Source: Escarpia spicata
Lineage: Eukaryota > Annelida > Polychaeta > Sabellida > Siboglinidae
DNA length: 64,000 nt
Direction: 5' to 3'
Assembly (NCBI GenBank): GCA_963995525.1
Contig: OZ023214.1
Location: 15,604,967 to 15,668,966 of the forward strand
Of this stretch, positions 1-10,588 are shown piece by piece. The translations under genes and the position numbers were made by a program. Numbering within the stretch: the stretch's first letter is position 1; the number at the start of each line of letters is the position of its first letter. The notes under the pieces were generated by a model. The model saw only the letters and a list, made by a program, of their open reading frames with translations. It was not told where the DNA came from and did no database searches.

Positions 1-245
1 GAGCGTCAGGAGGATTAAGTTGGGTGTTCTAGTGTAGTATCAATGGGGTGCATTTCGATACCTCAAGTTGGATGCGTAATTAGAGGTTTTTGGTGAGCTT
101 CATGGGGGTTGCAGTTGGAGGTCTGTATGGGGCGGGGTGCAACTAGAGGTTTTGTTGAGCCTGAAGGAGGTGCAACTGGAATGTTTTGCTGAGCCTGAAA
201 TGGCGTGGCGTTGGAAGTGTGAAGGGGGTGCACTTTTTTGTGAGC
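1..245. repeat. Degenerate tandem repeat array (copy 1)
   Basis: Imperfect repeats of roughly 35-45 bp share a core like 'gttttgntgagcctgaag' followed by 'ggggtgcaactgga'. Spacing is irregular and copies are diverged. The same family appears in the opposite orientation at 4757-4895. No coding potential is recognised; short ORFs on both strands are repeat by-products. Confidence 0.6.
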
Positions 246-540
246 CTGCAGTCGGAGGACAAAAACGCCCCCCAAAATATGAGTGACTTCCTTGTGACGG
301 TTGCTATATACAAAATCGCAAAGAATTTCCACTCGTCCACACACGAACGTCAATGTTTGTTTATATCGTAGATTACGTAATAATGGCAGCGATGACGACT
401 TACCGGAGCAGCACCGTGCCCAACAGAAAACACTAAACATTGTGTAGCGGCCTAGGAAAACCAGTCGGAAGTCGTCAGGCATAAAGACACGTCATAAAGG
501 TGATCTTGCGTCATTGGGTTGATTTTGAGATTTCACTGCG
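246..540. other. Unassigned non-coding stretch
   Basis: No gene is recognised. A 16-bp motif, cctaggaaaaccagtc (about 451-466), recurs in inverted orientation near 4369-4384. With the flanking inverted arrays this hints that 1-5000 may be flanked by related inverted sequence. Confidence 0.3.
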
Positions 541-1770
541 ATCTTTTAGCTAATAATAATAATAATAGTTTATTTGGTATAGAGCCACATCCAGTATATT
601 GTTCGTGGTGCTTCACAACATGTTAAAATACATCAAAATGGTAGAATTGCAATAAGTATGTATATGTATACTAATTAAAAATATATATTAGTGGTAAAGA
701 ATAAAATAAATAAATACATACATGTTGAATAATGAAGAATTTCTAAATAAAGAAGTAAATAAAGAGCAGTTATTCACCAAATTAAATAATATTAATAATA
801 ACCAATCTAGCACAATAACTATATAAAAATAATACTAATAAATAAATATATATATGTATGATTAATAATAATAAATAATTTAGTAAAACATTTGATATAA
901 AATAGTTTACATGAGGAATAATGAATAATCATTATACGAATACGACAACTAATTAAAATTGGTGTTAGTAGAGGGCAGTGTTCACCTAGAATGACACTAA
1001 TATGAAACACAAAAGAAATGTGTATTCAGACGACATTTGAAGCTGGTGAGAGTGTCACAGGTTTTAACAACACTTGGTAAAGTGTTCCATAGGGACCCAG
1101 CAGCTACAGCGAACGAGCCGTCCCCAGGCTTGATACGAGTGCGCTTCACTTCCAACATGTTACTGCTCGCAGAGCGCAGTGCTCTTGCCGGTTGATATGG
1201 GTGCACGAGTTCACATAGGTACACGGGCGCGTCATTGTGCATGGCTTTGTACGTGAGTACCAGTATCTTGTAATCCACTCTGCGCGCAACAGGCAGCCAA
1301 AGAAGTTCGCGTAACAGGGGCGCGGCGCTGTCACTACGTGGACGACTCAGGATCAGTCTGGCAGCCGAGTTATGTATTCGTTGCAGACACGCGATGTTAT
1401 TAACTACAAACTACACGAGTGGATTGCAGTAGTCAATCCGCGATGTGATGATGGCATTGACTACGCGTTCCTTTGTCGGTTTGGGTAAAAAACGGCTAAT
1501 CTGATTTATATGGCGGAGGTAGAATAAGCATGCGCAGACAGTTTGCGACACTTGTTTTTTTCGGATCTAGGCCTAGGTGCCTGTCAATGAAGACACCGGC
1601 CGTGAAGCTGTAATTGTAGAACCACCAACGCGAATCACAGTGCCATCAACAATTGCATCCGCATACTTGGGTACAATCGGAAGATACTGTGTCTTGCCGT
1701 CGTTCATGCACTTATAATTCCATGCCATCCAGTTCTTTATTTCATCCAAACAAACAGTCTTCCATTTGCT
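541..1770 (-). mobile_element. L2/CR1-type LINE remnant, 3' half
   Basis: On the minus strand the translation carries typical C-terminal LINE reverse transcriptase sequence: LQRIHNSAARLIL, then LLWLPVARRVDYKILVLTYK, an 'APVYL' block and 'SLWNTLPSVVKT'. Stops and frameshifts interrupt the part above about 1280, so it is inactive. The element ends at low coordinates with a (TAA)n/(TTA)n tract at 549-567, the microsatellite-like 3' tail common in this clade. It is 5'-truncated at about 1770. Clade assignment rests on these motifs only. Confidence 0.8.
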
Positions 1771-2378
1771 GAACTGCAGCCGTTAACGTACTAATGTATA
1801 AGTTCGCCAAGTAGTTTCCTGATTATCTAAGTGAAATTTTTTGTTGTTTTTGTAACCGTGAAGTTCGTTCTAAGTTGCAGCATTTTAGAATTAAATGTGC
1901 ACTATTTTGCGAACGCTTCCTACCTAGGACATAAATTTCCATGCCCATATATGGCATACCGTTCGAACGCTATTTACAGCACTGCTGACTTATTATTGAA
2001 GAAAAAAAACACAATGCAGTAAGGTCACTGACCGTTATATGTATTGTGTGTTGTTTATGTTTTACATACTTTAAATATGATTAATATGTTCTTAAGATTA
2101 CAATATGTTCTATTAAAATGTACTGTAGAGAGAAAAATGCTCTCATACTCCGCAAGGGGTCGTAGGGAAATAAAACTCACTGTCATTGTCACCCATCGTC
2201 AGTTCCCTAGCAGCAGTGCTCATGAATACATTGGAAGAAAGAAAACAGGGCGTATAGTGTCAGTTAACGGGTTTTTATTTGGAAGTTGGACTGGAGTTGT
2301 TTATATAGTTCGATCAGTTATCAGTATAGTTTGATGTTGCTGTAGTTTATATATGTACATATTTTTTAACAGTTTAAC
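1771..2378. other. Unassigned AT-rich stretch
   Basis: Nothing recognisable. Short ORFs lack any family resemblance. Confidence 0.3.
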
Positions 2379-2756
2379 ATGTTATCGAACCGGATTTCGT
2401 TGGAAATACAGACTATGGGATGCATTGCGTTTCGTGTTTACGATCTTCGAAAAATCCAAGAAGGCTACGTGCCTACGCCCATGGATGGACCGAAGTCGTA
2501 CGATGTCGCTCGGTGTCTCAACGCATTGGCATTGGTGAACATGCAGCATATCGCAAGTGGGGGCATCCTCGATGAACTTGTGAATGACTACTTTGTGACA
2601 CGCCCGATCGACAATGATGACAGTGATTTGGACTTGTCTGGTTCGAGCGAGGACGACTGTGACCCGGAGCTGGAAGAGTATGTGCGTGGATCTGTCAATG
2701 CTACAATGACAATGGTGACAGTGAAACTGTTGACGACGACCCGAGGAGCAAGATGA
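2379..2756 (+). CDS. Hypothetical acidic ORF, possibly transposon-derived
   Basis: A 125-codon open frame starts at an ATG. The N-terminal half is mixed; residues about 75-110 are strongly acidic (NDDSDLDLSGSSEDDCDPEL). No domain is recognised. A short acidic, serine-rich N-terminal region is common in transposase N-termini such as piggyBac-like proteins, but no catalytic block follows. The complementary strand is also open for 146 codons, which lowers confidence. It may be an exon, a transposon relic or chance. Confidence 0.25.
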   Translation: MLSNRISLEIQTMGCIAFRVYDLRKIQEGYVPTPMDGPKSYDVARCLNALALVNMQHIASGGILDELVNDYFVTRPIDNDDSDLDLSGSSEDDCDPELEEYVRGSVNATMTMVTVKLLTTTRGAR

Positions 2757-2984
2757 GATGGAAAAACACAAACGGCTCTCTTCAGAGCCAAACAACAATA
2801 GTTCTTTTTTAGAGCTAACCACATATTCATGGGAGAGTTTGCTACCTCATGCGTGTTGATTATTAATTTACTTTTATTCTAACAAACAACTAGTACTACA
2901 ACTTTTTTGACAGGTGCTTTCTTTAAATTATTGTAACTTTAAAAGTAACCATCAGAATTGGATAATAGTTTTAGTGTTCCAAAG

Positions 2985-3880
2985 TTAATAATAATAATAA
3001 TAATAACTTTATTTATACACTAAAATCCAAAGACAAGTAGAACTCTGTTCAGTAGTGTTGACAATAGTCGTTAGAAATTATAAGAAATAAATATAATAAT
3101 AATAATACAAGTAAAACATATAAATACAAAACTGAACTAGAGAAATTAAATCAAAGATAATATTGATGTAAATTATATTATATATCATACGTAGTAAAAA
3201 TAAGTATATATATAAATACATAACTATATAAAACAACTATATAGTAAATTGCGAGATAAATATATTATAAATATATAGATATGAGTTAATTAATAAGTAA
3301 CTACAGTAATACATTATTAGTTTCAATTAAAATGTCAGATAAAAAATAAATATGTGGTATGACGACCAAAGTATAAAATTATGACGGCTAAACATTAAAA
3401 GCGAGTTTAAAATAGTGTGTTTTAAGACGAGCTTTAAATGTGTCTATGCACTGTATCAGTCGTAAATCTTCCGGCAACGCATTCCAGAGGGTCGGTCGTG
3501 CGCACGAGAACGAGCGACGGCCGTACCGCTCAAGGTTGTGCCGCGGTACAGTTAATAGTCCACAGTCAGTTGATCGAAGTGCGCGGCGTGGCACGTATGG
3601 TGAAATCAATGACGCGAGGTAGGCCGGCGTCTTGTCGTGAAGGGCGGTGAACACAGGCACGAGTAACTTGTACTGAATGCGCCACTTCACCGGCAACCAG
3701 TGCAGGCTATTCAGTGCTGCAGTGATGCTCTGTCGATCGCCCCGCCTAATACGTAATACGACTCTGGCCGCAGAGTGTTGTACCATCTCAAGGCGGTGGC
3801 GTAACCGGTCGGATATTCCGTACAACATAGCGTTCCCGTAGTCTATTCTTGAAGTAACAAGAGCATGATAATAAGATACA
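2985..3880 (-). mobile_element. L2/CR1-type LINE remnant, 3' part
   Basis: The minus-strand frame 3388-3828 is open for 146 codons and shows LINE reverse transcriptase C-terminal motifs: MVQHSAARVVLRIRR, LNSLHWLPVKWRIQYKLL, TPAYLASLISPY and TLWNALPEDLR. The 3' UTR runs to lower coordinates and ends in a (TAA)n tract at 2988-3010. The element is 5'-truncated near 3880. It shares orientation and design with the copies at 541-1770 and 5221-5640. Confidence 0.8.
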
Positions 3881-4756
3881 TACTTACATTTTCTTCACTA
3901 CATTGGACATCGTAATAGCACTAGATATTTTGTCACACACTGCAGCAACATTTTATTTTGACATGAATTGTGATGATTCCAGACTTTACGAGTACTTCTT
4001 TCCTGGAATAATGTTTGACGGGTGCCCTCTTCAAATTCTTGAAACTTTAAAAGTAGACATCAGAATTGCATAATTATTTCTGTTAGCTAAAGCTACCAAA
4101 CACAGCTACATTTGCTTCACTGGATTGTATATGGTAATAACAACATATATTTTGTTATACCATCATGACGTTTTCTTTTCATTTGAATAATGACTCGACT
4201 TTAAAACTGATTTTTCTCCTTAGCTAATATTTGATAGGTTCCTTCTTTAAGTTCTTGTAACTTTGGTTCTAATTGGAATATTTGAATACAGTAAATTGTA
4301 TTGGAATTGGAAATAGTGTTGCTTTCCATTTCTTAAATAAAAATACATATCATTTTTTCACAATGTGACTGGTTTTCCTAGGCATGGGTCGACCTCATAG
4401 TATATCAGTTACCCGAGGCAGGCTCTGTTGTGGCGGACATGGCGGCCGTCCCTGTCCCGGGGACAAACGCCAGGATCAAGACTTAGCGCCTCGCCGATGC
4501 CGCCATCGGGTTTTGTTTTAGCCGATGCTCGATGACGACGTATAATCACTCTCACTAGGTGGCGCGCCGGTTTTCCCCAACTGCTACTGGCGGAGCCAAG
4601 TTAGCTCACGCAAACAGAGGGAGAAACCCCCAGAGCTCCACACGGATCTGTTTCTACACCCGTTAAAGAACCGCCCGCGAAGAAAACAAACATTTCCAAA
4701 TGAAGCGATTTTCAGGTTTTTTTGTGGCGATAAGCTATAATGGCGTATTCTTTAAC
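3881..4756. other. Unassigned stretch with a GC-richer island
   Basis: 3881-4370 is AT-rich with no recognised content. 4420-4690 is GC-richer (for example gtggcggacatggcggccgt) and might be a promoter-like or transposon sub-terminal segment. No exon or RNA gene could be supported. Confidence 0.3.
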
Positions 4757-4895
4757 GCTTTCATAGGCGTCGGGACGTGGTGCAGATCGAGGTTGAGGCT
4801 CACCAAAACATCCAAATGCACCCCGTGGAGGCTTACCAAGACGCCAAACTACACCCCTCGAGGTTCACCAAAACGTCCAAGTACACCTCCCTTGC
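4757..4895. repeat. Degenerate tandem repeat array (inverted copy 2)
   Basis: Three to four imperfect units of about 36 bp read like 'gaggctcaccaaaacatcc' followed by 'aaatgcaccccgtg'. Their reverse complement matches the array at 1-245, so the two arrays are inverted relative to one another about 4.6 kb apart. Confidence 0.55.
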
Positions 4896-5220
4896 CGAAA
4901 TATTGGAGGGCTAAACACATCTCTCTCACGTCCACAATATGGGGGATCAGCCCCACGCCCTCCGATTTCGACGCCAGTTGCATTATATTCTACAAACGTG
5001 CGTCAATTATGTGAATTACCCAAGCCCCAAAACCTGCAAATCAACGAACATAAATCGTTAAATCAAAAAAGTTCGCATTTCATTTGAAAATGGGATGCAG
5101 AATGGGAGGAAGCGCGAACAATGAACACAAAACGGGAGATCTGTCGCCGACAGACACACCGCTAGATTGGGAAGATCTGTGCTCCTGTATTGCGGGAAAT
5201 TGTTGTAATGGCGGTTAAAT

Positions 5221-5640
5221 GAGATAATAATAATATTTATTTTTATAGAGCGCAATTTCCAATAAAATGCTCAGAGCGCTGTACAAGAAGCTAATATCAT
5301 AGAACATTAAAATTTAGCAAAGGTATGTGCACAATAGATATAACATACACATTTGATATAATAATTATAAAAACAGAACAATTTTATTTAATTCACTAAA
5401 AATATATAAATAAATAAAATAAAAAATATATATAAAGCTGTTATTTAAACATTATTAAGATATATAAGATACTTTATGTATATATAGAATAAATAATAGA
5501 TATAATATTTACATATATGCAATTATGGGTAGATAAATAAAATATAAGTTTAGGAGTAAAATGTCAAAGAAAGTAAAATGTCAACAGTATTCGGCTTTGA
5601 ACATGTGTGTTTTCAGAGTCCGTTTGAACAGTGATCGCAG
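5221..5640 (-). mobile_element. L2/CR1-type LINE 3' tail
   Basis: A (TAA)n-type tail at 5221-5236 is followed by 'tttatagagcgcaatttcc' and an AT-rich 3' UTR. It ends with a short minus-strand match to the LINE C-terminus ('LKTHMFKAEYC'-like, about 5577-5630). It is the third copy in this orientation in the first 6 kb. Most of the reading frame is missing. Confidence 0.6.
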
Positions 5641-5745
5641 CCGTGTGAGTATGAGTGGTGTGTATGCGCGTGTGCGTGTGTGTGCGTGTGGTGTGTATGC
5701 GTGTGTGCGTGCGTGGTGTGTGTGAGTGCTTGTGTGTATGTCTCT
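5641..5745. repeat. GT-rich imperfect microsatellite
   Basis: Runs of gtgtgcgtgtgtg and gtgtgtatgcgtg, interrupted by 'gcgtg' and 'gagt'. It creates a spurious histidine/threonine-rich ORF on the minus strand. Confidence 0.8.
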
Positions 5746-5810
5746 CAACTGTTATCGTCAATAAATATACCTTCCAACAAAAGAATCACCACAGTTCGTC
5801 GTTCTAATTA

Positions 5811-5816
5811 TTTATT
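5811..5816 (-). terminator. Polyadenylation signal AATAAA (PRMT gene)
   Basis: AATAAA on the minus strand lies only about 12 nt past the PRMT stop codon, implying a very short 3' UTR if used. Confidence 0.5.
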
Positions 5817-5827
5817 GTAGATAATTA

Positions 5828-7444
5828 TTATTTGGAAGTGGCGTGCGAAGCAATAACTTCTCGTATTAATTGTTTTGCTTCCATCGTGGCGTCTTTGTCC
5901 GGTGTGCTATCGTCTTCCTCTTCGCCGTCAGCCTCCTCGTCGACCTCGATACAGATGTTATATCTGCGTGGGTTCGTCGTGTCTTGCGTCAGTGACATAC
6001 TACAGGCCAGAGTGTCTGCCTTGTTCACCATGAGTGCGCTGGGCAGGAGCATCACCGTCTGCTGCCAATGCGTCTCGGGCGCCTCGGGTCCTGTGCCCAG
6101 CGTCACGTCGACGTCACCTTCAAACTCGGTGTCGAACCAGCACGCGAAGCCGTGCAAGATGGCGTACTTCTGCAGCTCGAACTGGAACCGTCCAGGGATT
6201 GTCCGTACGTCGTCCGCGTCGACGTACTTCAGGTCGAGTCGCACCACCTGCTCAGGGCGCGCCAGACACTGGTCAGTCTTGACCGTCGTGATGACCGGCT
6301 GAGACTGCAGTCTTTGCAGTACTAGTGACTGGAAGGGCTCGTAGTCAAACCCGTACACGTCCCGCCAGAACCCGATGTTCTCCTGGTGGTAATCCTTCAT
6401 CGACACCGGGCACAAGTAGAGCGTGGCCGCCGACGGCACCATCACGCCGTCCGGGGACAACCATCTGTCACGGGCCACGATTACGGAGTTGAGCATGGAC
6501 TCGTGGAGCAGGTAGAACCCCATCCACTCCGAGAGCAGGACGTCAGCCTGGAGGCCGGGCGGGAGGGACACGTCCTCCACTCTGCCGTGGATCACTGTGA
6601 TCTTGTCCGCCAGACCGTTACACGTCACGATCTGCTCGCACACTCCACTCAGGCCACTTGCTTCAATCGCGTACACCTGCAGAAGCATTCACATCACGTC
6701 AGAAACGTGCATTAAAGTGGCACAACCTTCACGATTTTACATAGTATATGACAGTGAGCAAGTATTATGATCTGTTCATTGCAAAACTGATTGTCTGCAT
6801 GTTCCCTTAGAGTGAAAGATGTATACAAGGAGGTGTTTTAAAAAGGACGGGTAAGTTTGTTATAACAAACTGCAAGTCAAGAAGTCGTCAACTTATGAAT
6901 ACAGCGAGTATAAAACTTGATCTGCCTGAATATGATTTTCCTGAAATGAACCATAAATAAGGGATGGAGTCATAATTTCACAAAATCCCAAACACGTCCA
7001 ACTTTATGATTCCCTCCCCACCAATACGTGACGCGGGACTTGCAATCAATTTGTATTATCCAAAATTACTATTAGCATCAATTTACAGGTATTGATGCTG
7101 AACAAGTAATCACAACTGATCACATCAGCTACATTTACTGATCATTTAACTGAAGAATTATAACAAAATACAGAATAGAACCCGTTTAGAAAATGTACCT
7201 GTTTTGCACCTGCCCGTGCAGCGAACAATGACAGTATCCCAGTTCCTGCCCCGACATCAATGACTATTTTGTTGTGGAAGATATCTGGATTCTTCTCAAT
7301 AAACGTCTTGTAGGCGAGAGTGCGATGTTTGTCCTTCAGCATCAGTTCGTGGACACTCAAGTCTGCATAGCTGGAGAAATACTCATCAACCGATGTTTCT
7401 TCTGCATCTACTTTGGCGGCGCTATGGTCCCCACTTGACATCAT
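5828..7444 (-). CDS. Type I protein arginine N-methyltransferase (PRMT6/PRMT2-like)
   Basis: Coding exons are complement(5828-6676, 7199-7444), joined GCA AAA CAG|GTG TAC GCG, giving 364 aa. The family transfers methyl groups from S-adenosylmethionine to arginine in proteins such as histones and RNA-binding proteins. Visible motifs are the N-terminal YFSSYADLSVHELML helix (SAM lid), motif I VIDVGAGTGILSLFAA (about 59-74), post-I VYAIEAS, the double-E loop SEWMGFYLLHESM (the two catalytic glutamates) and the THW loop THWQQTV. The C-terminus is acidic (EVDEEADGEEEDD). The double-E loop reads closest to PRMT6 and plant PRMT6-like proteins; 'LHGFACWFDTEF' also resembles PRMT2. I infer a PRMT6-like enzyme but no firm orthology. 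The ATG lies one base inside an exon: the minus strand reads 'gcttgcag|A ATG ATG', so a non-coding 5' exon lies upstream (not found). Confidence 0.93.
6677..7198 (-). other. PRMT intron
   Basis: A 522-bp phase-0 intron with donor CAG|gtacat and acceptor cttctgcag|GTG. No repeat or gene is seen inside. Confidence 0.85.
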
Positions 7445-7479
7445 TCTGCAAGCAACAATGTTACAATGACACATTAAGA

Positions 7480-8150
7480 CAGGCAACGTTTCAAACCAGA
7501 CTCTCAGATTTATGGTTAGGTATGTAGGAGATTTTCTTTCTTTTATTATTATTCTCGGCGGTAAATATTTCAATGAGTTATCAAAAGAATTCCAGAGTTT
7601 AGCACATTTAACTGATAGACACATACTTTTCAAGTTAGTACGAGCATACAGTAATATTGTGTAAAATTATGGACTTTTCTGATCGCATAGACAAATTCAT
7701 ACATACTGAAAAACTGTTGTACATTCTTTGGCAACTGATTATGATATGCCTTAAACATAATGACAGCAGTTCTCAACTCTACTATATCAGGTACTTAAGA
7801 ACCTCTTAGCACCACAGAGTAACCTTATTACTTTTTCTGTAGCAAAACTAGTGTTGCCCCATATTTCAGCACAGTACACAATATAAGGCATAAAGAGTGA
7901 GTGGTATAATATAGACATGCCACTTCTGTTAATCCAGAAGCTAGGTCTGTACAGAATTGCACAACACTTTTGATTTCACTAAGCAAATGTGATTTGTCCA
8001 TGTTACCTTGTCGTCATTAAGAACACCTACAAATTTAACGACTTCAACTCTATTAATGTCTTCCTCATTTGTCTTTTTAGAAATATTTGAATTCAATATG
8101 CGATTTCTAAATATCATATAATTTGTTTGTAACATTTAGTGATAACCGAT
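7480..8150 (-). mobile_element. Decayed LINE reverse transcriptase fragment
   Basis: Minus-strand translation in several frames gives LINE RT C-terminal motifs in order: INRVEVVKFVGVLNDDKVTW (about 8000-8070), YCAEIWGNTSFATEKVIRL (about 7810-7870) and VKCAKLWNSFDNSLKYL (about 7560-7610). Frameshifts and stops break it. It lies just upstream of the PRMT start exon, in its 5' intron or flank, and extends the apparent PRMT ORF upstream with unrelated residues. Confidence 0.75.
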
Positions 8151-8689
8151 TTACACATCTCTCAAACATGCTTAAATTTCATGATTTAGTTAAATACAAG
8201 TTATGGCAGTCGTTACTTTGTTCAACTCAGTGCATTACGTCTCACTAGCACCTGGATTGTGAAGCTTTTAAGGTGAAAGTAGGTATAATCTAACGATATA
8301 TGCTTACTAGATGTCATATCGCTACAATCTTTTAAAAGTGCTGTCTCTATACAATGGCTTGTCAAATCTAACGTTCTTTTGTGCCGAACTCTGTACTATT
8401 TTTAAAATAGCCTATTTGAATTTCATAGTCAGAATAATGAAGGTGCACGAGCGGATGCAAAAATCTGCATTTCATTGACACATCACTAACTTCAAGTAAC
8501 AAATTCATTAAGCAACACATTTGTAAGGGAGGTGTTATTCTAACACTGATTCCTTGGAGACTACTTGATCGATTTAAATAATGCAAATGGGAAATAGTGC
8601 AGTTTTTTTATGTGTTAATTGTATGTATCTTCTGTATCAGACTGTACATGATTTCTCTTTACATATGTTATTAATTCCATTGCAGTGCA
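8151..8689. other. Unassigned stretch
   Basis: AT-rich, no supported feature. A promoter or 5' exon of the PRMT gene could lie here, but nothing marks it. Confidence 0.3.
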
Positions 8690-9430
8690 TCGTACAAGAG
8701 GCGTGTTATAGAGCCGTTTCTGTTTGGGTGAACCCTCGAAGTCCTCGGCCTGAACGAAGAACAAGCCAATGCAATAGTAGGTTAGGCAGGTGTGACACCA
8801 TCAATGAATCTTCAACGTGGTGTTGGCCCACAAGACATTGGGGTCCAGCCTCACTGGAAGTCGATTACACAGAGCCTCGCTTCCGATCTCCAGCAGGTTG
8901 CGCCCGGTGTTGTTGTAGAACAAGTTATAAACTTCAGTGGCAAAACAAAATGGCTCAATGACGTTATCGTGGAACGGACTGGCCCCGTGTCATTCAGTCC
9001 ACGTTCGCCTCAAGGATCGGAGAGTAGTGCGTAGACACATTGACCATGTGAGGAGTCACGTTGTGTGATTGGTGATAGCTCGGTGCCGTAGAAGACACCA
9101 TCTTCTGAACTGCCTCTTGAATTGTCTCCCAAACTGCCTCCGGAGGAACCTGAGCCTGACGTACCGGTTGACATATCACGTGACGTACCGCCTGACATAC
9201 CACATGACGTACCACGTGACGTACCGCATAACGTAACTCAGCCAGAGATGGAATTTCCCCACACATCTGAACAGAACTGTAAACCAGTGCAAATCTTCAT
9301 AGATCAGGGAGAATCCATAGTGCACGTGAGAAACTTAACTTATGAAGAGACATTCACGATCACTCGTAGGAAAGTGATTGGAAAAGGTATTGTGAACGTT
9401 GGTAGTCGTATGTTGAATAACTTTAGTTAG
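8690..9430 (+). mobile_element. Ty3/gypsy-like pol C-terminal remnant
   Basis: Between about 8900 and 9055, plus-strand frames read NFSGKTKWLNDVIVERTGPV and then VRLKDRRVVRRHIDHVRSHV after a frameshift. This is the integrase C-terminal pattern (KWLpGvI.e.tGPvS...dgRvvRRHiDhvR) of Ty3/gypsy LTR retrotransposons. A proline/aspartate-rich tail follows (9122-9430, open 102 codons), in which a short repeat with 'gtgacgtaccg' encodes DVPPDIPHDVPRDVPH. No LTR, RT or protease is visible nearby; this is an inactive 3' piece. Confidence 0.6.
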
Positions 9431-10480
9431 AACTGAACGTTTGGTATAGATATGCTTTTAGTTATTATCATTATTCTTCTTGAGTACTAGAACTCCACGA
9501 ACATTGCGTTAGAGAACTCCAGGGACATTGAATTATAACACTAAGGACACTGAGTCATATTTGTTTAGCAAACCAGTTATAATATTATAATCAAGATGGT
9601 GTGCATGAATAAACTGTGTGACAATTGATTTTATGTTTACATCTACTCAAATAATGCTCTCACAATCTAGGCTAAATATAATCAAAGCTAAACATATGTC
9701 ATTGGGCATAATAATAAAATGATTATGATTACAGGTAGATTAGATTTATGAAAGCCATTTTTATAAATTATACACATTCAGTCATGACTAATACATACAC
9801 ACATTCTCTCCCAATTCAATTGTCAGTACAAAACAAAAAAACAAAACACCATCAGACGGTGAATCTATAGATTTGGCCCAGTATAGTAATTATAATATCC
9901 TAATAGTAATACTATCTTTAGTAAATTCATTATTTGTTATTATTATCAAAATTATTTGATGCATGCAGTCTACAACTTTTAATTGAACTTAACAATGCAC
10001 AATCGTGTGCATAATTACAGTTATCAACTTATAAAGAACACGAACTATATAACAGCAAAAAACAGTCGTTCTCATATTCTAAAATGTAGGCTAATTCAGT
10101 AATTGCAGTGCAATATTCGGTTATCTATTTCCGCTCGTGCGCATACGACTTCTGCGCCGACCAGATATTTCAACGACGAAATGTTACGCTACACCGCCAC
10201 ACCGCCACCTGTCTAGCTGGGCGATAATACATCCACACCTATGCCAAATGGGGCGTATATAAGTTTTCAATTAAATCGATTTGTTTAATTAGAGAAAGAC
10301 CTCACGAATCGCACAGGGACAGCAATTTAAATACATTGACAACATCAGCAGAAAATGTAATCATGACATACAGTGCGTAGACCACTCGATCATAGACGAG
10401 GACCAAAAACAAGTCAACCGATGACGATGTTTAGTGCAATTGCATGTTTAGTATTTTAATCCAAGATTCAATCCAACAGA
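9431..10480. other. Unassigned intergenic stretch, head-to-head interval
   Basis: AT-rich DNA between the divergent PRMT and CYC1 genes. 10136-10230 is less AT-rich and contains the duplicated 'accgccac'. No promoter element could be assigned firmly. Confidence 0.3.
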
Positions 10481-10588
10481 TGGCGACACCGACTGGCTGG
10501 TGCATGATGACCCACCAGAGGGCTCTCGTACGAACTGTACAGTGGGAGTCGGAAGTAGTTCTGTGGCGTCTGAGGTGAGAAGGGCAAC

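Noticed and set aside
5832..6715. Plus-strand ORFs over the PRMT exon
   Set aside because: Antisense shadows of the methyltransferase.
7142..7633. PRMT starting at 7633
   Set aside because: The upstream residues are LINE-derived and a splice acceptor lies one base before the ATG at 7444.
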